From positions 53,440,826 through 53,504,825 of the forward strand of contig NC_092798.1 of assembly GCF_918797505.1 (NCBI RefSeq): a stretch of 64,000 nucleotides of DNA, in the 5' to 3' direction. The DNA comes from Bemisia tabaci (Eukaryota > Arthropoda > Insecta > Hemiptera > Aleyrodidae). Made by a program: the position numbers and the translations under genes. The notes below the pieces were generated by a model, which made no database searches, had not been told where the DNA came from, and worked only from the letters and a program-made list of their open reading frames with translations. Shown here in pieces: positions 14,130 through 25,899 of the stretch. Position 1 is the first letter of the stretch, and the number at the start of each line of letters is the position of its first letter.

Positions 14130-14348
14130 AACTTGCACATGAAGATGTTGCTTTTGTCGCTGTTTCTTTCTCAGCACCAGAAGCTGAAAATGTAGCCATG
14201 TTCTTTTTCAAAGAAGCAGGAGCAGTTCAGTGCACACTGGATAAGATCTTGGATTTGAAATCCAGCGTATTCACTCCGGAACATATTGAAATTGTCTGTA
14301 ACTTTGGAACTATCAAAGATAAAATCGCCAGCAGAGAAGACAAATGGA
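14130..14348 (+). CDS. Unassigned exon-like open frame
   Basis: In a region otherwise free of coding signal, one frame reads LAHEDVAFVAVSFSAPEAEN, then VAMFFFKEAGAVQCTLDKIL and ends ASREDKW. It is bounded by CGTCGCAG upstream (weak pyrimidine tract) and a good donor GGA|GTAAGC; an in-frame TGA lies just upstream and a stop follows 10 codons after the donor. The composition (balanced, acidic and hydrophobic, no low complexity) looks like a real protein. As an exon it would start with two bases of a codon and end with one. That last phase fits the PDE7 exon at 28221, but mammalian PDE7 has no such segment, so the link is only arithmetic. It could equally be a fragment of an unrelated gene or a transposed exon. 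Family not recognised. Confidence 0.35.
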
Positions 14349-15010
14349 GTAAGCTTTCAAGAAATTACGTTAATTAGTGTCGCAAAGAAAAGTAAAATAT
14401 GACAGGAAGTCTGTGACGTCACACATGGTTTCGCAGTTTGGCCATCGATATTCTAAGATTGTCGTCAGGTTTTCTTACGTTTAAATCGAAAATCTCGCTA
14501 TCGTTGACTTTGTTTTTCTTGGAATATTTTTTTATAAATTCGCCGCTGCTACCGAGTATCCTCGGCGGAAAGTTGGCGGCCGTGCGGTAGCGTGCCCTAC
14601 CGCGGATGAGGATTCATTTGAAAGCCCTGAAAAGGGCCGGGGATGGAGGCGCTCGGGTGCCGAGATGCCATGCTGGGACGCAGGGACGCAGGGACGCTGC
14701 GCTGCGGGCGGAGTGCCAAAAATCCTCCCTCTTCGCAGCAATAAAATACGCCTTTGTCTCATAATCCGGAGCCCGCGCCACGCTCTCAAGTGCTTGCCAC
14801 CGGATTAACTTCTCGCTCCTTCCCAGGGATGTCGATATCACCGCGGATTCTCACCGCACTCCCCCCCCCCCCCCCCCCATCATCCTTTCAACACCCCTCA
14901 TTTTTTGGGGGCTTTGCTCTCGAAGAATTCATTTGTTTCGATTCGGCAAGTCAGAGTCGAGCCTATTCCGAGGACTGGTGGGAATGGATTAGATCGATAT
15001 GAATCGATCG

Positions 15011-15240
15011 GAAAATGGACGCATTTCTACCAAACGGACCTAAGCGCCAATTTGAGTTCCTTTTGATGAATTTAGAATCCTGGATAGCGCGTTCTGTCAA
15101 ACGGACCTAAGCGCCATGGAAAAGCATTGCGAGTATAGGACGGATTGAGCACGGCGCCCGTTTCCGCCGCCAATCCAAGCCCCCCTCTACCTTCCTCCCC
15201 CGATGGCGCTTAGTTCCGTTTGATAGAAATACGTCCAAAT
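15011..15240. mobile_element. Family C inverted-repeat element (GGACGTATTT ends), variant
   Basis: Left end AAAATGGACGCATTTCTACC with AAACGGACCTAAGCGCC; right end GGCGCTTAGTTCCGTTTGAT then AGAAATACGTCC. A second copy of the inner motif CAAACGGACCTAAGCGCC lies at about 15098, so one arm is partly duplicated. Confidence 0.7.
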
Positions 15241-15339
15241 ACGAACTGATCGACACCAATTCGATCGATTCACATGTGTATAAATTGTGAATTTACCGTA
15301 AATTCGATCACGTTGCCTTTCGATTGACGTGTTTTTCGA

Positions 15340-15412
15340 TCGATCTACGGTTTTGTCGATAGATTCACGGATTTGTCGATCGATTCACGGGTTTGTCGAT
15401 CGATTCACGGAG
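15340..15412. repeat. Tandem TTTGTCGATCGATTCACGG repeat
   Basis: About four units of 19 bases, TTTGTCGATCGATTCACGG, with small variations; a longer, looser GATCGATT-rich zone surrounds it from 15000. Confidence 0.75.
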
Positions 15413-15902
15413 AGGAGGGCATTATAAGGTCCTAAATTGGCCCCTTTCCGGAATCTTGAGATTTTCCGATTTCTCCCAGTTGACGACGCCATCGTGTTTC
15501 GGTGATATTCACATTTTAACTGGCAATGATGTCCTGAAGGTATTGAAGGCTCGACATAATAAGGGGACGTCGTGAAAACTTTTTCCGGAGGCCTCGTGGC
15601 CCTGTGGCTTACTGAGCTTTTAAAATAAATCGAATCCCGAGTGGGGGCTTATCATCTTCTATTCACGCTTTCCGTCGCTGCGTAATCTTCTGAACTCGTC
15701 ACAGCTGCGCACAAATAATCATCACAGATTTCAGTGCTTCAGTCAAACTCCCTCCCAATAGCCCCGTAGTTGCCGTTTTCGGAAAAGGCACGTTGATCAC
15801 AAGAGGTCCAGATGTATGTGTCAGAATTACTTTTGTTTTTAAAAGTAAATTCGCATGGAAAGTATACGATAATAAAGTCAACATAGTCTGACATCCATTC
15901 CG

Positions 15903-16146
15903 CCATCCTGAGGAGAAACGCTGTAGGAACATCCGAGAATTGCCAAATTTCCCAGGATAAAATATGTATTTTTGAGGAACTTTATGCATATTTTTCTTCA
16001 AGATTTTGAAATATTTTATATTAAATTTCAAACAATACTGTCTGAAAAATTTAATTAAAAAATTTCACAATTTTCCCAGTCAGTTCGTGTGAAGGAAATA
16101 TGGCTGCGTCTAACGGTTTGCACGGCGATCTTCCTTAGCACTGTAG
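15903..16146. mobile_element. MITE family B, diverged copy
   Basis: Left end GAGGAGAAACGCTGTAGGAAC with ATTGCCAAATTTCC, right end CACGGCGATCTTCCTTAGCA. More diverged than the copies at 30760 and 45000. Confidence 0.7.
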
Positions 16147-16653
16147 CATTACTCAACACATTATTTGCGCAGTCCAAATCACACGTTTTCAAATTTCTTG
16201 CGTCCACGAAAATTTTATCTTTGTCGTTGGCGACCAAGTCATAGCACAAATGTACAATTACGAAGGTAATTTACAACACGATAATACTATCATAAGAACA
16301 GATGAGGACCACGCTTCTTATACACTCCCGTGGAATTTTCTTCTTATTTTCTATCCTCTGAGTTCTCTTATTTTGTGGAAGAATTAAACTGCCAGGCCCA
16401 TTTCCTGGGAGTCTTAATTTGAGCCAAGGAATTATTTACTGAAAGTCCGCTAGCTACACCTGTGACACCCACCATCCAATGCTTGTTTGTTTCAATGAAG
16501 GTCCGTCGTTATTATAGAGAGTTTGGCATCGTGGAAAAGGACGATGGTTGATCCTCGCCGGAAGAAAGTAAACAAAATTGTGAGCGCACGTGGCGCGGCA
16601 GGGACGGCAGGGCAGTCGAATTGGCCCACTCAGTTTAATTAATTGACACACGA

Positions 16654-16693
16654 GGATATGGGGATATGGGGATATGGGGATATGGGGATATGG
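16654..16693. repeat. Octamer microsatellite
   Basis: Five perfect copies of GGATATGG. Confidence 0.95.
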
Positions 16694-16890
16694 GTCGCTA
16701 TGGTCGCTAAGTTGTTTTTTACCTGCGAGGAATATACAGTCAACACGTTTTGTTTGTCGTGTATTCCCAAGTTTTTAAGGCATTTCGTATGCCTGAAAAC
16801 ACTTTTCAGTGCCCATCCATGCAGTAAGGGCCACTTTTTTTGTTTTTATCGAATATCGCACTGGACCTCATGTCTACTCTACATCTCTTT

Positions 16891-17130
16891 CGTGCTAACG
16901 CCGTAAAAGCTTTCAGACGTTGCCGAATTTCCTTGAAAAAATCACGAATCCTCGGGAAAATTCATAAATATTTTTCTTTAAATTTACACAGAATGTTGCT
17001 CTTACTTTGAATTTAAAGGTCTGAAAATTTCAAAGGAAAGTATCCACAACTTTCTTCAAAATTAAATATTTTCTGACAGAAACTTGGCAATATTCGAGTG
17101 TCCATGCGGCTTTTTTTCTTAGCACGGTAT
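16891..17130. mobile_element. MITE family B, diverged copy
   Basis: Left end CGTGCTAACGCCGTAAAAGC with GTTGCCGAATTTCC, right end CTTAGCACGGTATGG. Its right end forms the left arm of the palindrome at 17100-17440. Confidence 0.7.
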
Positions 17131-17440
17131 GGCACGGAATTTTAGTTTAGGGATCGTGAAAAAGGATTAAATTGAATTGAATTGAATTCTTGTTGGAATT
17201 AAAACAACACACTCTGGACACACTCTGTTTTCACAGTGTGTACAGTGTGTGTCTGTTTCAACAGCAGAGTGTATCCAGAGTTTGTTGTTTTAATTCCTTA
17301 AGAAGTCAATTCAATTCAATTTAATTCCTTAAGAATTAAAATAAATTAAATTAAATGTAATCATTTTTTATCAGGACTCCTAAACTGTAATACCGTGGCA
17401 TACCTTGCTAAGAAGAAACGCCGTAAGGGCCCTCGAATAT
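17100..17440. repeat. Large palindrome with nested arms
   Basis: From outside in: CTTAGCACGGTATGG against CCGTGGCATACCTTGCTAAG; ATTGAATTGAATTGAATTC against AATTCAATTCAATT; GGAATTAAAACAACACACTC against TTTGTTGTTTTAATTCC; CACACTCTG against CAGAGTGTATCC. The loop is a GTGTGTACAGTGTGTG tract. Confidence 0.8.
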
Positions 17441-17456
17441 TGCCAAGTTTCCTAAC
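17394..17456. mobile_element. MITE family B, left-end fragment
   Basis: Only the terminal part is present (CTTGCTAAGAAGAAACGCCG, then ATTGCCAAGTTTCC). Confidence 0.6.
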
Positions 17457-18505
17457 TCCGGCCTCAGACACCGCACTTGTAAACTTATCAAATCATGCTG
17501 ACAAGTTTAAAGAATTTTTTTTCACATGCAATTAATCTGTATGAAACTATTCTATGTTTAAAATCTTGTTGAATTCAGCCATTTTTGATTTATTTACTCT
17601 TTCCAATTTAATCGGAAGAGTGTAATCTTAATTCTGGGCGTATACATTTTAGTTCAAATGGCACCTTCAAAGTTATGTGAGCATTGTTTTATTTTTTAAA
17701 ACCATGTTGTACGTATAATAGCATTCATAGCATAGCTTCATGCGGAAACCGCACATCTACTTTTGAACAAATAAAACCCTGCTCCTGCACTGCGAAAAAA
17801 AGTCCGGCCGTGGAAGCCGCATTTACAAGCTATATAGACATATCGTTCGCGTTTCAGGCGTAGCACCCGGAGCAATCGAAGCTAGTACGGCTCCAGCGCC
17901 CGGACGTTTCGGTCTCTGAGCCCGGAACGGACGGTATGTCTATGTAGCCCGTAACTTTTTTTTTCTTCAGTGTATCCACTCTGGAGAAAAAGCCGAGGTA
18001 CGGTTTCAGTCGCTATCGGTAGATTTGACTGTAAAAGCCGTAATAAATTACGTATCAATATCATCTGAAAGTAATCCAAAAATTTCCTCAAATCTGAACG
18101 TAACGGTATTAATGTACGTACACTATCTGTAATTTCACCAAGTGCAAAAGGTAAAATGATGCCACCACCTAAAATGTTTTCAAGGAACTGAATTTAAACT
18201 CGATTAAGATGGAACAGTTCGGATTGGAATGCGGAGGAATGCAAAATCGGGGATTCGCCACTTTGCGAGATGTTTGCGAGGACGTGAGTTCGAAACTGAA
18301 CAATTGAATTCATCTCCGCACAAAGGAGCTCACGGTGTTTCTATTAAGTTGCCCCGAAGCGAGCGAGAAGTGAGAATGGATACTATTGCGTTTTAGTCCT
18401 CAACTAATGTCCTACTCTCTCCGCTCTCATTTGTGAACAAGCTCCTTTATTAGTCTCTCGAGAGTCATAAGTGAGCGATTCGATCATGTCGCGCTCCCCA
18501 GGCTC

Positions 18506-18637
18506 AAATGGACGTATTGCTATCAAACGGAACTATGTGCATTAAGGCATGGGCCTTGGTACCCATAAGAATACATGCACAAGAGGGCTCACTTCATAAT
18601 GCACATAGTTCCGTTTGATAGAAATACGTCCAAATTT
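18506..18637. mobile_element. Family C inverted-repeat element
   Basis: AAATGGACGTATTGCTATCA with AAACGGAACTATGTGCATTA on the left is matched by TAATGCACATAGTTCCGTTT and ATAGAAATACGTCC on the right: a nearly perfect 130-bp foldback. Confidence 0.9.
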
Positions 18638-19275
18638 CAGCTGATAAAGACTTCGATGCCGTGTTAATTGTGATTGGTTCAATCTAGACTTTGTAGCGTC
18701 CCTAATCCTCGGCTCTGCGTTTTCGGAACCGAAAATCAGATTAATCGGAGGCAGTATTTTTTCTCTAGTTTATGACATTTCTCCTGTCAAATGCGTATTT
18801 GGTCCAGGAACACACCATACAGAGCTCCTAGGAATTTGTTTAGTTTTCCCCTTCGAGGTCGTACCAAGAACTTGAAACATGACAATTTCGGCAACGCACT
18901 ATGACTCTTCTCTGTGACTCCCTCGAGAAAAATTGCCTTCATTGGTTTCGACACGCAACCCGCATTCCCAGAAGTTAAAATAGTAGTATCACAGCGTAAG
19001 GCGTTTTACATACAGGCTTTGTCCGCAAGTGGCCACGCTTCTACTACGCTGACACTTTTCAACCGAATTATTTTTAGAAAATCCGTAAAAGGTAGAAAGG
19101 TGTTTTATATTTTTCGTTTTTTTCAAGATCCATCAATTTTGTCCGACGAAACGCCAAGAAATACATATAAAAAACCAAAGCTATAATGATAGGTTGTCCG
19201 GACTCTCGGCTCGGGGCCCCAACAACTCCGGTTTTGAACGGGAAAAACAAGAGGAGAAATACGTTGAAAGACAAA

Positions 19276-19552
19276 CAGCGGGCCGATTATTGAAATTGAT
19301 AGACAAAGCTGTAGACAAAGCAGACATAAGGAGCATAGAGCGATCCTATTGGTTGAAATGGGTGGTTCTTATAGACTAAGGGGGTAAATGATGTACTGAC
19401 TATCGGGTCTCTCGTGGGTTGCCATTAGTTAGTCTATTACCTACGTCTTTTGTCCAGTGCAACCACCCGCTTCCACCAATAAGATCTCTCCATATCCTTT
19501 TTGTCTTCTTTGTCTCTTGCTTAGTCTATCAGTTTCAATATTCAGCCCGCTG
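19276..19552 (+). mobile_element. MITE family A, copy 3
   Basis: Complete copy from CAGCGGGCCGATTATTGAAA to TTCAGCCCGCTG; the ends are near-perfect inverted repeats. Body includes GAGCGATCCTATTGGTTGAA. Confidence 0.9.
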
Positions 19553-19728
19553 AAGACACAATATAAGTTTCACCATCTACATATTACATTTTGTTTTCAC
19601 AGATTCTGATATTTCGATTTTTATTTTTTGTTCCTCCTCAAAGGATTGTTTCTCATGGAAGAGATGAAATAAGAACGGAAATTTTGAAACACCGCATTGG
19701 AGATACGTGGTTTCGCACTTCAGTCGGT

Positions 19729-19985
19729 GCGATACGGACATCCATCAAGTTTAAATAGTTGCATCAAGTCACCGTCACCGCCGACCAACGCGTCTGTCGA
19801 TCGAATCAACTACAAGTAGTAGGAGCAGGGAGTCAAAACGCCTTCAATTTTTTGAACGCAATACGGACATCCGTCGAAGTTGTTTAGTTGTATCAAGGCG
19901 CCGTAGCAAACGCGTCCCATTGTTTATCGTTACAGACGAATATAAGTTGAGAGAGGAAAGTCATGATGCCTTCAATTTTATACAT
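19729..19985. repeat. Degenerate tandem repeat, two units of about 130 bp
   Basis: Each unit has ATACGGACATCC, then ATCAAG, then ACGCGTC, and ends near GCCTTCAATTTT. Confidence 0.65.
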
Positions 19986-21097
19986 ACATATTTTTGGGCA
20001 AAATGAGAGACGACGTTTCTCCATTTGCGACGTTGCAGACTTCCTTAGAAATTTTATTTTTCATCCGTCCGAGAAGCTCGTCAACATAAAACTTAAATTC
20101 TCCATGATTTTTCGTATTCGATAGCAGAAGATTCGGTTCAAGATTTAAAGTCGTTTTGTTTCCTTTTTAATTTTACCGGTTGAGAATTGAGCCGTTGGAG
20201 TCTTGAGATGTGCCAGTTTTTTTACGAGGGCTTCATGTGGGGAGATAAGGGAGCAGTTACCTCTCCCTGCCTTTTTAAGTCAACATTTTTTTTTTTTTTT
20301 GACGCTTTAGGTCAACTCTCATTGTTATATGCGAATTTTTGGGAGTTCTTTGAAGAGCACTAAAATGACTAAATTAAATTTTGCGTGACCTATTATTTTC
20401 GCATCTTTCAACTATTATGTGTGTTACTGTTAACATATTTAGCCATTGTCGTGTTTTCGTTCCCCTAATAACAGTGCTCGCAAACTAACGCTGGTCTCGT
20501 TGAAAGCGGGAGATTTTTTGCGACGAGGCAACCCCGAATGGAAACGGCAAATCGGATTTGAAAAATCTTTTTAGAGAGCAAGCAAGCAGTGTAAATGAAT
20601 ATTGAATAGGTAGAAAACCCTGTCATCGCAACTCCCCCCCCCCCCATCCTCCCTCCCCAGTCCGTTTCAGCCCTCCTCAATTTTTTCCCTGTCATGATCT
20701 CTCGATTTTTCCGGGTATCCATGCTGGCTTGTATGCGTGCAGCTTCACAACCCTCACATTTACAATCTTTCATCCGCGTCTTTGATTTCGTAGAACATGA
20801 TTTACGTTCCTATCATTGTGCTTTAACCTCTCACAGATGTGCCTTCTTTTGTCCCGCCATTCCGTGTTCCGTTCTCGAGACAGTGAATAGATTCGGGATA
20901 TAGCGCACATGAGACACCTTTTTCTGTGAGATTAACGAAAATTCCAATTCTTTCTTCCCGGACGAGAATTCTCGTAAAAGCAATAGGAAATCTTTTCGTT
21001 TCAAAGGCTATCTATGTTATTTCAACAAGACGTTTTGAAGACAGTTCCGATTGACTCAACGAGAAATCAAGTCCGGGGATCATTAAAAGTGAGCGAA

Positions 21098-21168
21098 GTC
21101 CATTTTGCTGATGAGCCCCACAAAATTAGTTTTCTTGCGTAGTCTAGGGCTCATCAGCAAAATAAATC
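21098..21168. repeat. Short hairpin
   Basis: TTTTGCTGATGAGCCCCA and TAGGGCTCATCAGCAAAA pair across a loop of about 28 bases. Not linked to a gene here. Confidence 0.6.
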
Positions 21169-22058
21169 TTGCTCCTGTTGCTTCAAGAAGCCTCAATTCT
21201 GTATCGGGGCTCTGAAATTTTACGATTGTAGAGATTCTCGCAAGTGGTGCCTCTAGAGATTCGTCCATTTAAATGTATGCTTAACAATCGATTTTCATGT
21301 AATCGTGCTGTCTCTTCTGAAATGGATCATTTCAATGGATTCATATTGAGAATCACCCGTGTGTGATTGAGTAAGCGCGGTAACCGTCGAGACTAATTAA
21401 TAAACTGCCGGTGCCTGCGTTTGATTCAACGTGTAATGACCATTTGCCGGCCGGTTAGCTTCCACTCATGTCCCGTGATCCGTGTTCGCTGCGTTAAACG
21501 CTTGCTCGAGCAAATTAGCATCCTAGCCCCTTTATGATTCTTCATGCGACCATTTCGACGCGACGGAGTTGTTTTTGCCTAGTTGCCGTCGTAGAGGCGC
21601 TCAGCCCTGTCTCCCGAGAAAATATCTCGAGTAAGCAACATTATAGTAATAGCACTAGAAAAAAACTGCATACAGATAAATATAAAAATGTAGTAATTAT
21701 GAATGCTAAAACAGAAGGTTCCACATACTTTCACTCAATTCCCTGAAGTCGTGCGTCAGAAATAAGAATTCTTACAAACCCAAAAAATTGGAAGCAATTC
21801 AGCAGTATCGGAATGAAAATCGAGTGAATCTACAAAATGAAATAGGAGGATAGCTCATCCACCCACGAAAAGGATTCTATATGTGACGTGGAATTGCTGT
21901 CTTGGCAATTTAACACATGCTTTAAATTCGTTGCAAAATGCAAGCATGAGATTACTCAGACCCAGCAATTGAAAGACCAAATTAAAGCCACTTTCATCCG
22001 TAAAGTACATAGACTCTTTAAACAGCATCGTTTTATATGTGAGTATCTACTGCTCATT

Positions 22059-22222
22059 CGGACTACATTTTGCAATTTGGAACTATAAATACTAGCTTGG
22101 TTTAACAACACATAGCCATTAGTTACCATAGTTACCATTAGTTAGCCATTAGTTTACCTATGCACATAAGTGTTTTTCCAGGAGAGCCAGAATTTATAGT
22201 TCCAAATTGCAAAATGCAGTCC
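22059..22222. mobile_element. Family D inverted-repeat element (GGACTACATTTTGCAATTT ends)
   Basis: GGACTACATTTTGCAATTTG with GAACTATAAAT at the left, ATTTATAGTTCCAAATTGCA with AAATGCAGTCC at the right. The centre duplicates TAGTTACCAT. Confidence 0.85.
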
Positions 22223-23260
22223 ATTTTATCCGCAGATCTTACACTACACGTAATTTTAATATTTTGATAATATTTCTCTAAACTTTGAACATTCAGTAAT
22301 AGAATTTTTATTGGATTGAATATTTAAAGGGTCGGTCAGGTGAAAGCTTGCGTGTTTGAAAAGTTGCATCATTTGGGGCACTCGGAATTTCATCTTAGTT
22401 ACGGTCCGGCGGATCTTCCTCGCGACAGTGGTGATTCTTGTAAGTTGGCAATTTTGTTTTGTCTTCATTTGAATCCATATTTTTAATTGATTTAAATTAA
22501 GGAAAAGCGGTATTGACAACTTGTGAAATCGCCACTGCTTCGCCGTGTGATAACAAGCCATTTTTGTGAAATCTCCCGAGCTACATGACCTAAATCAATG
22601 GAAAATATATAAGAAGAGGGAACAGGGAGCTCTCTCAAAAAGTGGTGAAAAGTAGGAAAGCTGGAGGAGGAGGGGGAGGGGGCGAAGGATGAGTGCGCTC
22701 AAGAAACGACGGACGAAAGTGCTGCGAAAACGATAGATTCCGGTAGATTAGTTCTTTGGGCGAGCGGTGCCGGTTGCCGTTTTTGCCTCTTAGTGATCCC
22801 TTATCGCAACATTAAAAAACAAGCAGGAAGCTCCAACGCATTGGCGTCGGAGAGCGGCTCTGGGGGCAGTAGTTGTAGTCAAGAATGAGGGCCTAGACAC
22901 ATTTTGTCATTGATGTACAATCCGACAACTGTCGATTCATGTTTTGTAACTTAGCAGATTTACGTAGCCGGTGTATAAATGTGTATTGGGCTTTGATATG
23001 GCGAATACATGGCATTATCACTTGTTGTATACTTTTAATTTTGAAAGCTCTTTGGAGGTCCGCTTCCTAAAAAATCTCTGGTTGATAAGTCGTTTAGCGA
23101 GGCTGCAAAAAATTTGCATTTTTATATCTGAAAGTGTAGGTATTGGTTTTTTGTATAATTGTTTTTTTGGATTGCTGGAAAAGTAACGCATACTTCTATA
23201 ATTTAGGACTGAGTCAGGGAAATATAAGGTTCGTTAAATAGTAAATATTCCTAGTACCGT

Positions 23261-23530
23261 GTGACACTATTGTTAACGAAAAGTTTTTGCAACTTGTCAA
23301 AGAGGTTGTTGAATGATCTTCGAATAACTTTTAATGAGCTAGAGGTAATGGTTCTATCTGCAGCTCGTGGACTTCTGTACGATATTGTCCAGAATCATCT
23401 AAATTTTCAAAAAGTGTCCGCTTGTTCGATACCCAATTTGCTCATTCATGCATACAAGGAGAAGCGCATGAAAGCTTTAGCAGACATTTTGGAGATGAAT
23501 CAAGAATTAGATGAAGAATTTATGACTTAA
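23261..23530 (+). pseudogene. Mariner-like transposase N-terminal remnant
   Basis: A short frame reads VQNHLNFQKVSACSIPNLL and then KEKRMKALADILEMN, ending EEFMT and a stop. This resembles the end of the mariner/Tc1-type helix-turn-helix region, where HLGYRKVSARWVP-LLT is followed by a K-x-x-R-x-x-A helix. The catalytic DDD/E part is missing, so it would be a decayed copy. Similarity is from memory and modest. Confidence 0.45.
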
Positions 23531-24489
23531 ATCACGGCACCTTAATCACGGGATGACCTTAATTACGGCAACTATTTATTGTCCATGAGATGCAGATGGT
23601 TCCATTTCCCTAGCTCATCAAAAGGTATTCGAAGATCAATTTCATCAGCCACCCGTACGAACCACGTTTCTAGTGACCCGTACTTGCTTCGCACGTATGA
23701 AACATACAATCAGAGAAAACAGAATTCATCTTACAATAATCAATAATCAGTAGGACATGAATCGTTGCGATGTATAATACGACATTATAATGCGGCATTA
23801 CTATTGTAATTCATTTTAATGTTTAGGGGCATTATAAATCATTATTGCCACGTCGGAATGAAATGTTGTAGACTGAATTGAAAAGCATGTTGGCAAAATT
23901 TATTATAAAAATAGTATAACATGTAGGTACATAACATAAAGGTAATACAAATTAAATGATTAGAGCGTGTATATTTCATTACATTATAGGTATATTACAA
24001 TCATTTTTGTCATTGTTGGAAATTTTGATAGTTTGAATTTTGATAGTTGATAGTTGATAGTTTGAGAGTTGAAAATTTGGTTATTTTATTTAGTTAAGGT
24101 GATTCGATAGACGCCATATTTTGTGTCAGAATGGCATGGGACATATCCCATCAATTGGTTCCATTTTTTCATTTACTCATCATTTTTCTCCAATTTTAAG
24201 TTTCGCAATTCTGTTTTCAGGAGACTAAAGCACTCACTTATCAATTTGTATATTTATATTGAGTTAAGGGTAGAGACGTATTCCTCACCGGAATTGAGGA
24301 ATGGAGGTGTTACAGTAAATAACAAGAGAAGAATCCGCTACGCTCTCGGAATTACTCAGTGTGAAAATTGCTTCGGACGTAATTCGATTTCTTTTCGAAT
24401 TCCAGCCAAAATTGAGCTGTGACTTGCAGTAGGGATTTTCAACCATTTCAGCTCACGTGAAATTTTTGTAGGAATACGATGGTGCAGCT

Positions 24490-24763
24490 GCGGGCTGATT
24501 GTTGAAATGTATAGACAAAGCTATAGACAAAGAATATATAGAGGTTATGGAGCGATCCTATTGGTTGAAATGGTTGGTTCCTATAGGCCAAGGAAGAAAA
24601 TGATGGACGAACTTTAGGGTCTCTCGTGGGTTGCTAGTAGTTATCCTATTATCTACCTCCTTTGTCCATTGTAACCACTCGCTTCCACGTATAGGATCCC
24701 TCAGTATCCTTTTGGTATTCTTTGTCTATAGGTTTGTCTACCAATTTCAACCATCAGCCCGCT
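24490..24763 (+). mobile_element. MITE family A, copy 4
   Basis: Complete copy from GCGGGCTGATTGTTGAAAT to CATCAGCCCGCT, slightly diverged from the others. Confidence 0.85.
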
Positions 24764-24879
24764 GGTGTTTTTCTAAAGTCAACCCCCCGGCAGCCAGTAT
24801 CGGAGGAACAGAATTACTTCTTACACGGAGACAAATTTCTTATTTGCGGATTAATAGGAATTCTTCATGGTACCCTCAT

Positions 24880-25130
24880 TGATGTTAAAGTTTTTCCATG
24901 CGTTAATTCAAGCTTCCCGCTCCTGAAAAACCAAAGTCTGCTTAAATTGAATCGCTCACTAAACATTACCGCGACAGTCTTGACAGTATGAAAATACGAC
25001 AGCCTCAATCTCCTAGTTTCGGCTTAGCTATGGAAGCCGTTGCAGCGTCGCGCGTTTTTTCCACTGTAAACAGCACAGGGTGGGAAAGGAACACTGCTTG
25101 ATTGCTTCTCAGCCCTAAACCGATAGGTTT
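24880..25130. repeat. Family E central fragment
   Basis: Only the middle matches the copy at 2522 (ACTAAACATTACCGCGACAG and AACAGCACAGGGTGGGAAAG); the arms are missing. It adjoins family A copy 4. Confidence 0.55.
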
Positions 25131-25266
25131 GGGATGTAAAAAAGTCAAGTAACGTCAATTATAGGCTACCCGTCTTGTGTCTCCGACGCGAAACTTTTTT
25201 CCCGTGATAATTAATTTCCCGATGTTTTTAGGTGATGGTGGCTTCTAGAGCAAGTTGGCAATTGAG

Positions 25267-25587
25267 TCAGCTAGGAGCGTGAGGGCTCTCGACACTCATC
25301 ACGGGAGTATGGCTGGTGGGCGGGCGGGAGGGGGGCTGGTAAGGGGTGGTGGGGGTCGGGGGGGGGGGGGTAAGGGGTGGTGAGGGTCGGGGGTTGATCG
25401 ATGATCCGGAACTGCTGATCGTTGCGATGTCGGTGTCACTCGGCATCTTGGAATGCTTCGAGTGGCTCCGGATCCGACTGTCGCGCACCTCCACCAAATC
25501 GCCCCGAAAATCCACCAGTGATGCTCCCATCTTTTCGAAATTAGCAGAAATTCCAGAGATGAACTTTAAGGAATGGAGAATTTGCAC
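25267..25587 (-). CDS. Possible minus-strand exon, Ser/Pro-rich, unassigned
   Basis: A 106-codon frame, GC-rich, with a plausible body (FEKMGASLVDFRGDLVEVRD, then KMPSDTDIATISSSGSSINP) followed by a Pro/Thr/Ser-rich tail that reads through a 13-base G/C homopolymer. The tail is low complexity and could be chance; the first half looks more protein-like than its surroundings. No clear splice sites or partner exons were found, and part of its 5' end overlaps a repeated element at 25572. Function unknown. Confidence 0.2.
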   Translation of the reverse strand: MQILHSLKFISGISANFEKMGASLVDFRGDLVEVRDSRIRSHSKHSKMPSDTDIATISSSGSSINPRPSPPLTPPPPTPTTPYQPPSRPPTSHTPVMSVESPHAPS

Positions 25588-25899
25588 GCAAATTTTCTAT
25601 TGCTTCATCTGAAAGTGCTTAAACAGCTGATTTCACAATATTTTTTTATACTTTTTTTCTAATATGGGAAATAGTACAAAAATGAATTTAAAAGTGAGGA
25701 AATGCACCGCCTTCTGACGTCATCTGGCGGCATTTCCCATTTAAACACACGTATTGTAGCAAATTAGATCATTTTGTCATATCTTCTCTAATAACTGTTC
25801 AATTCCTGAACCAAAAGGTATTCTCGTGTTCAGTTCACTCAGCAGTTTCCACTCAAACACAAAATTCATCAAATGTCAGAACCTGCAAATTCTCTATTG
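25572..25899. mobile_element. Family F element, copy 1
   Basis: Ends ATGGAGAATTTGCA and TGCAAATTCTCTAT are inverted. The sequence recurs in reverse orientation at 54079-54434 (shared TGGGAAATAGTA, GGAAATGCACCGCC, GTTCAATTCCTGAACC). Confidence 0.85.

Noticed and set aside
15699..16031. 110-codon minus-strand frame
   Set aside because: Mostly inside a family B element; no features of a transposase.
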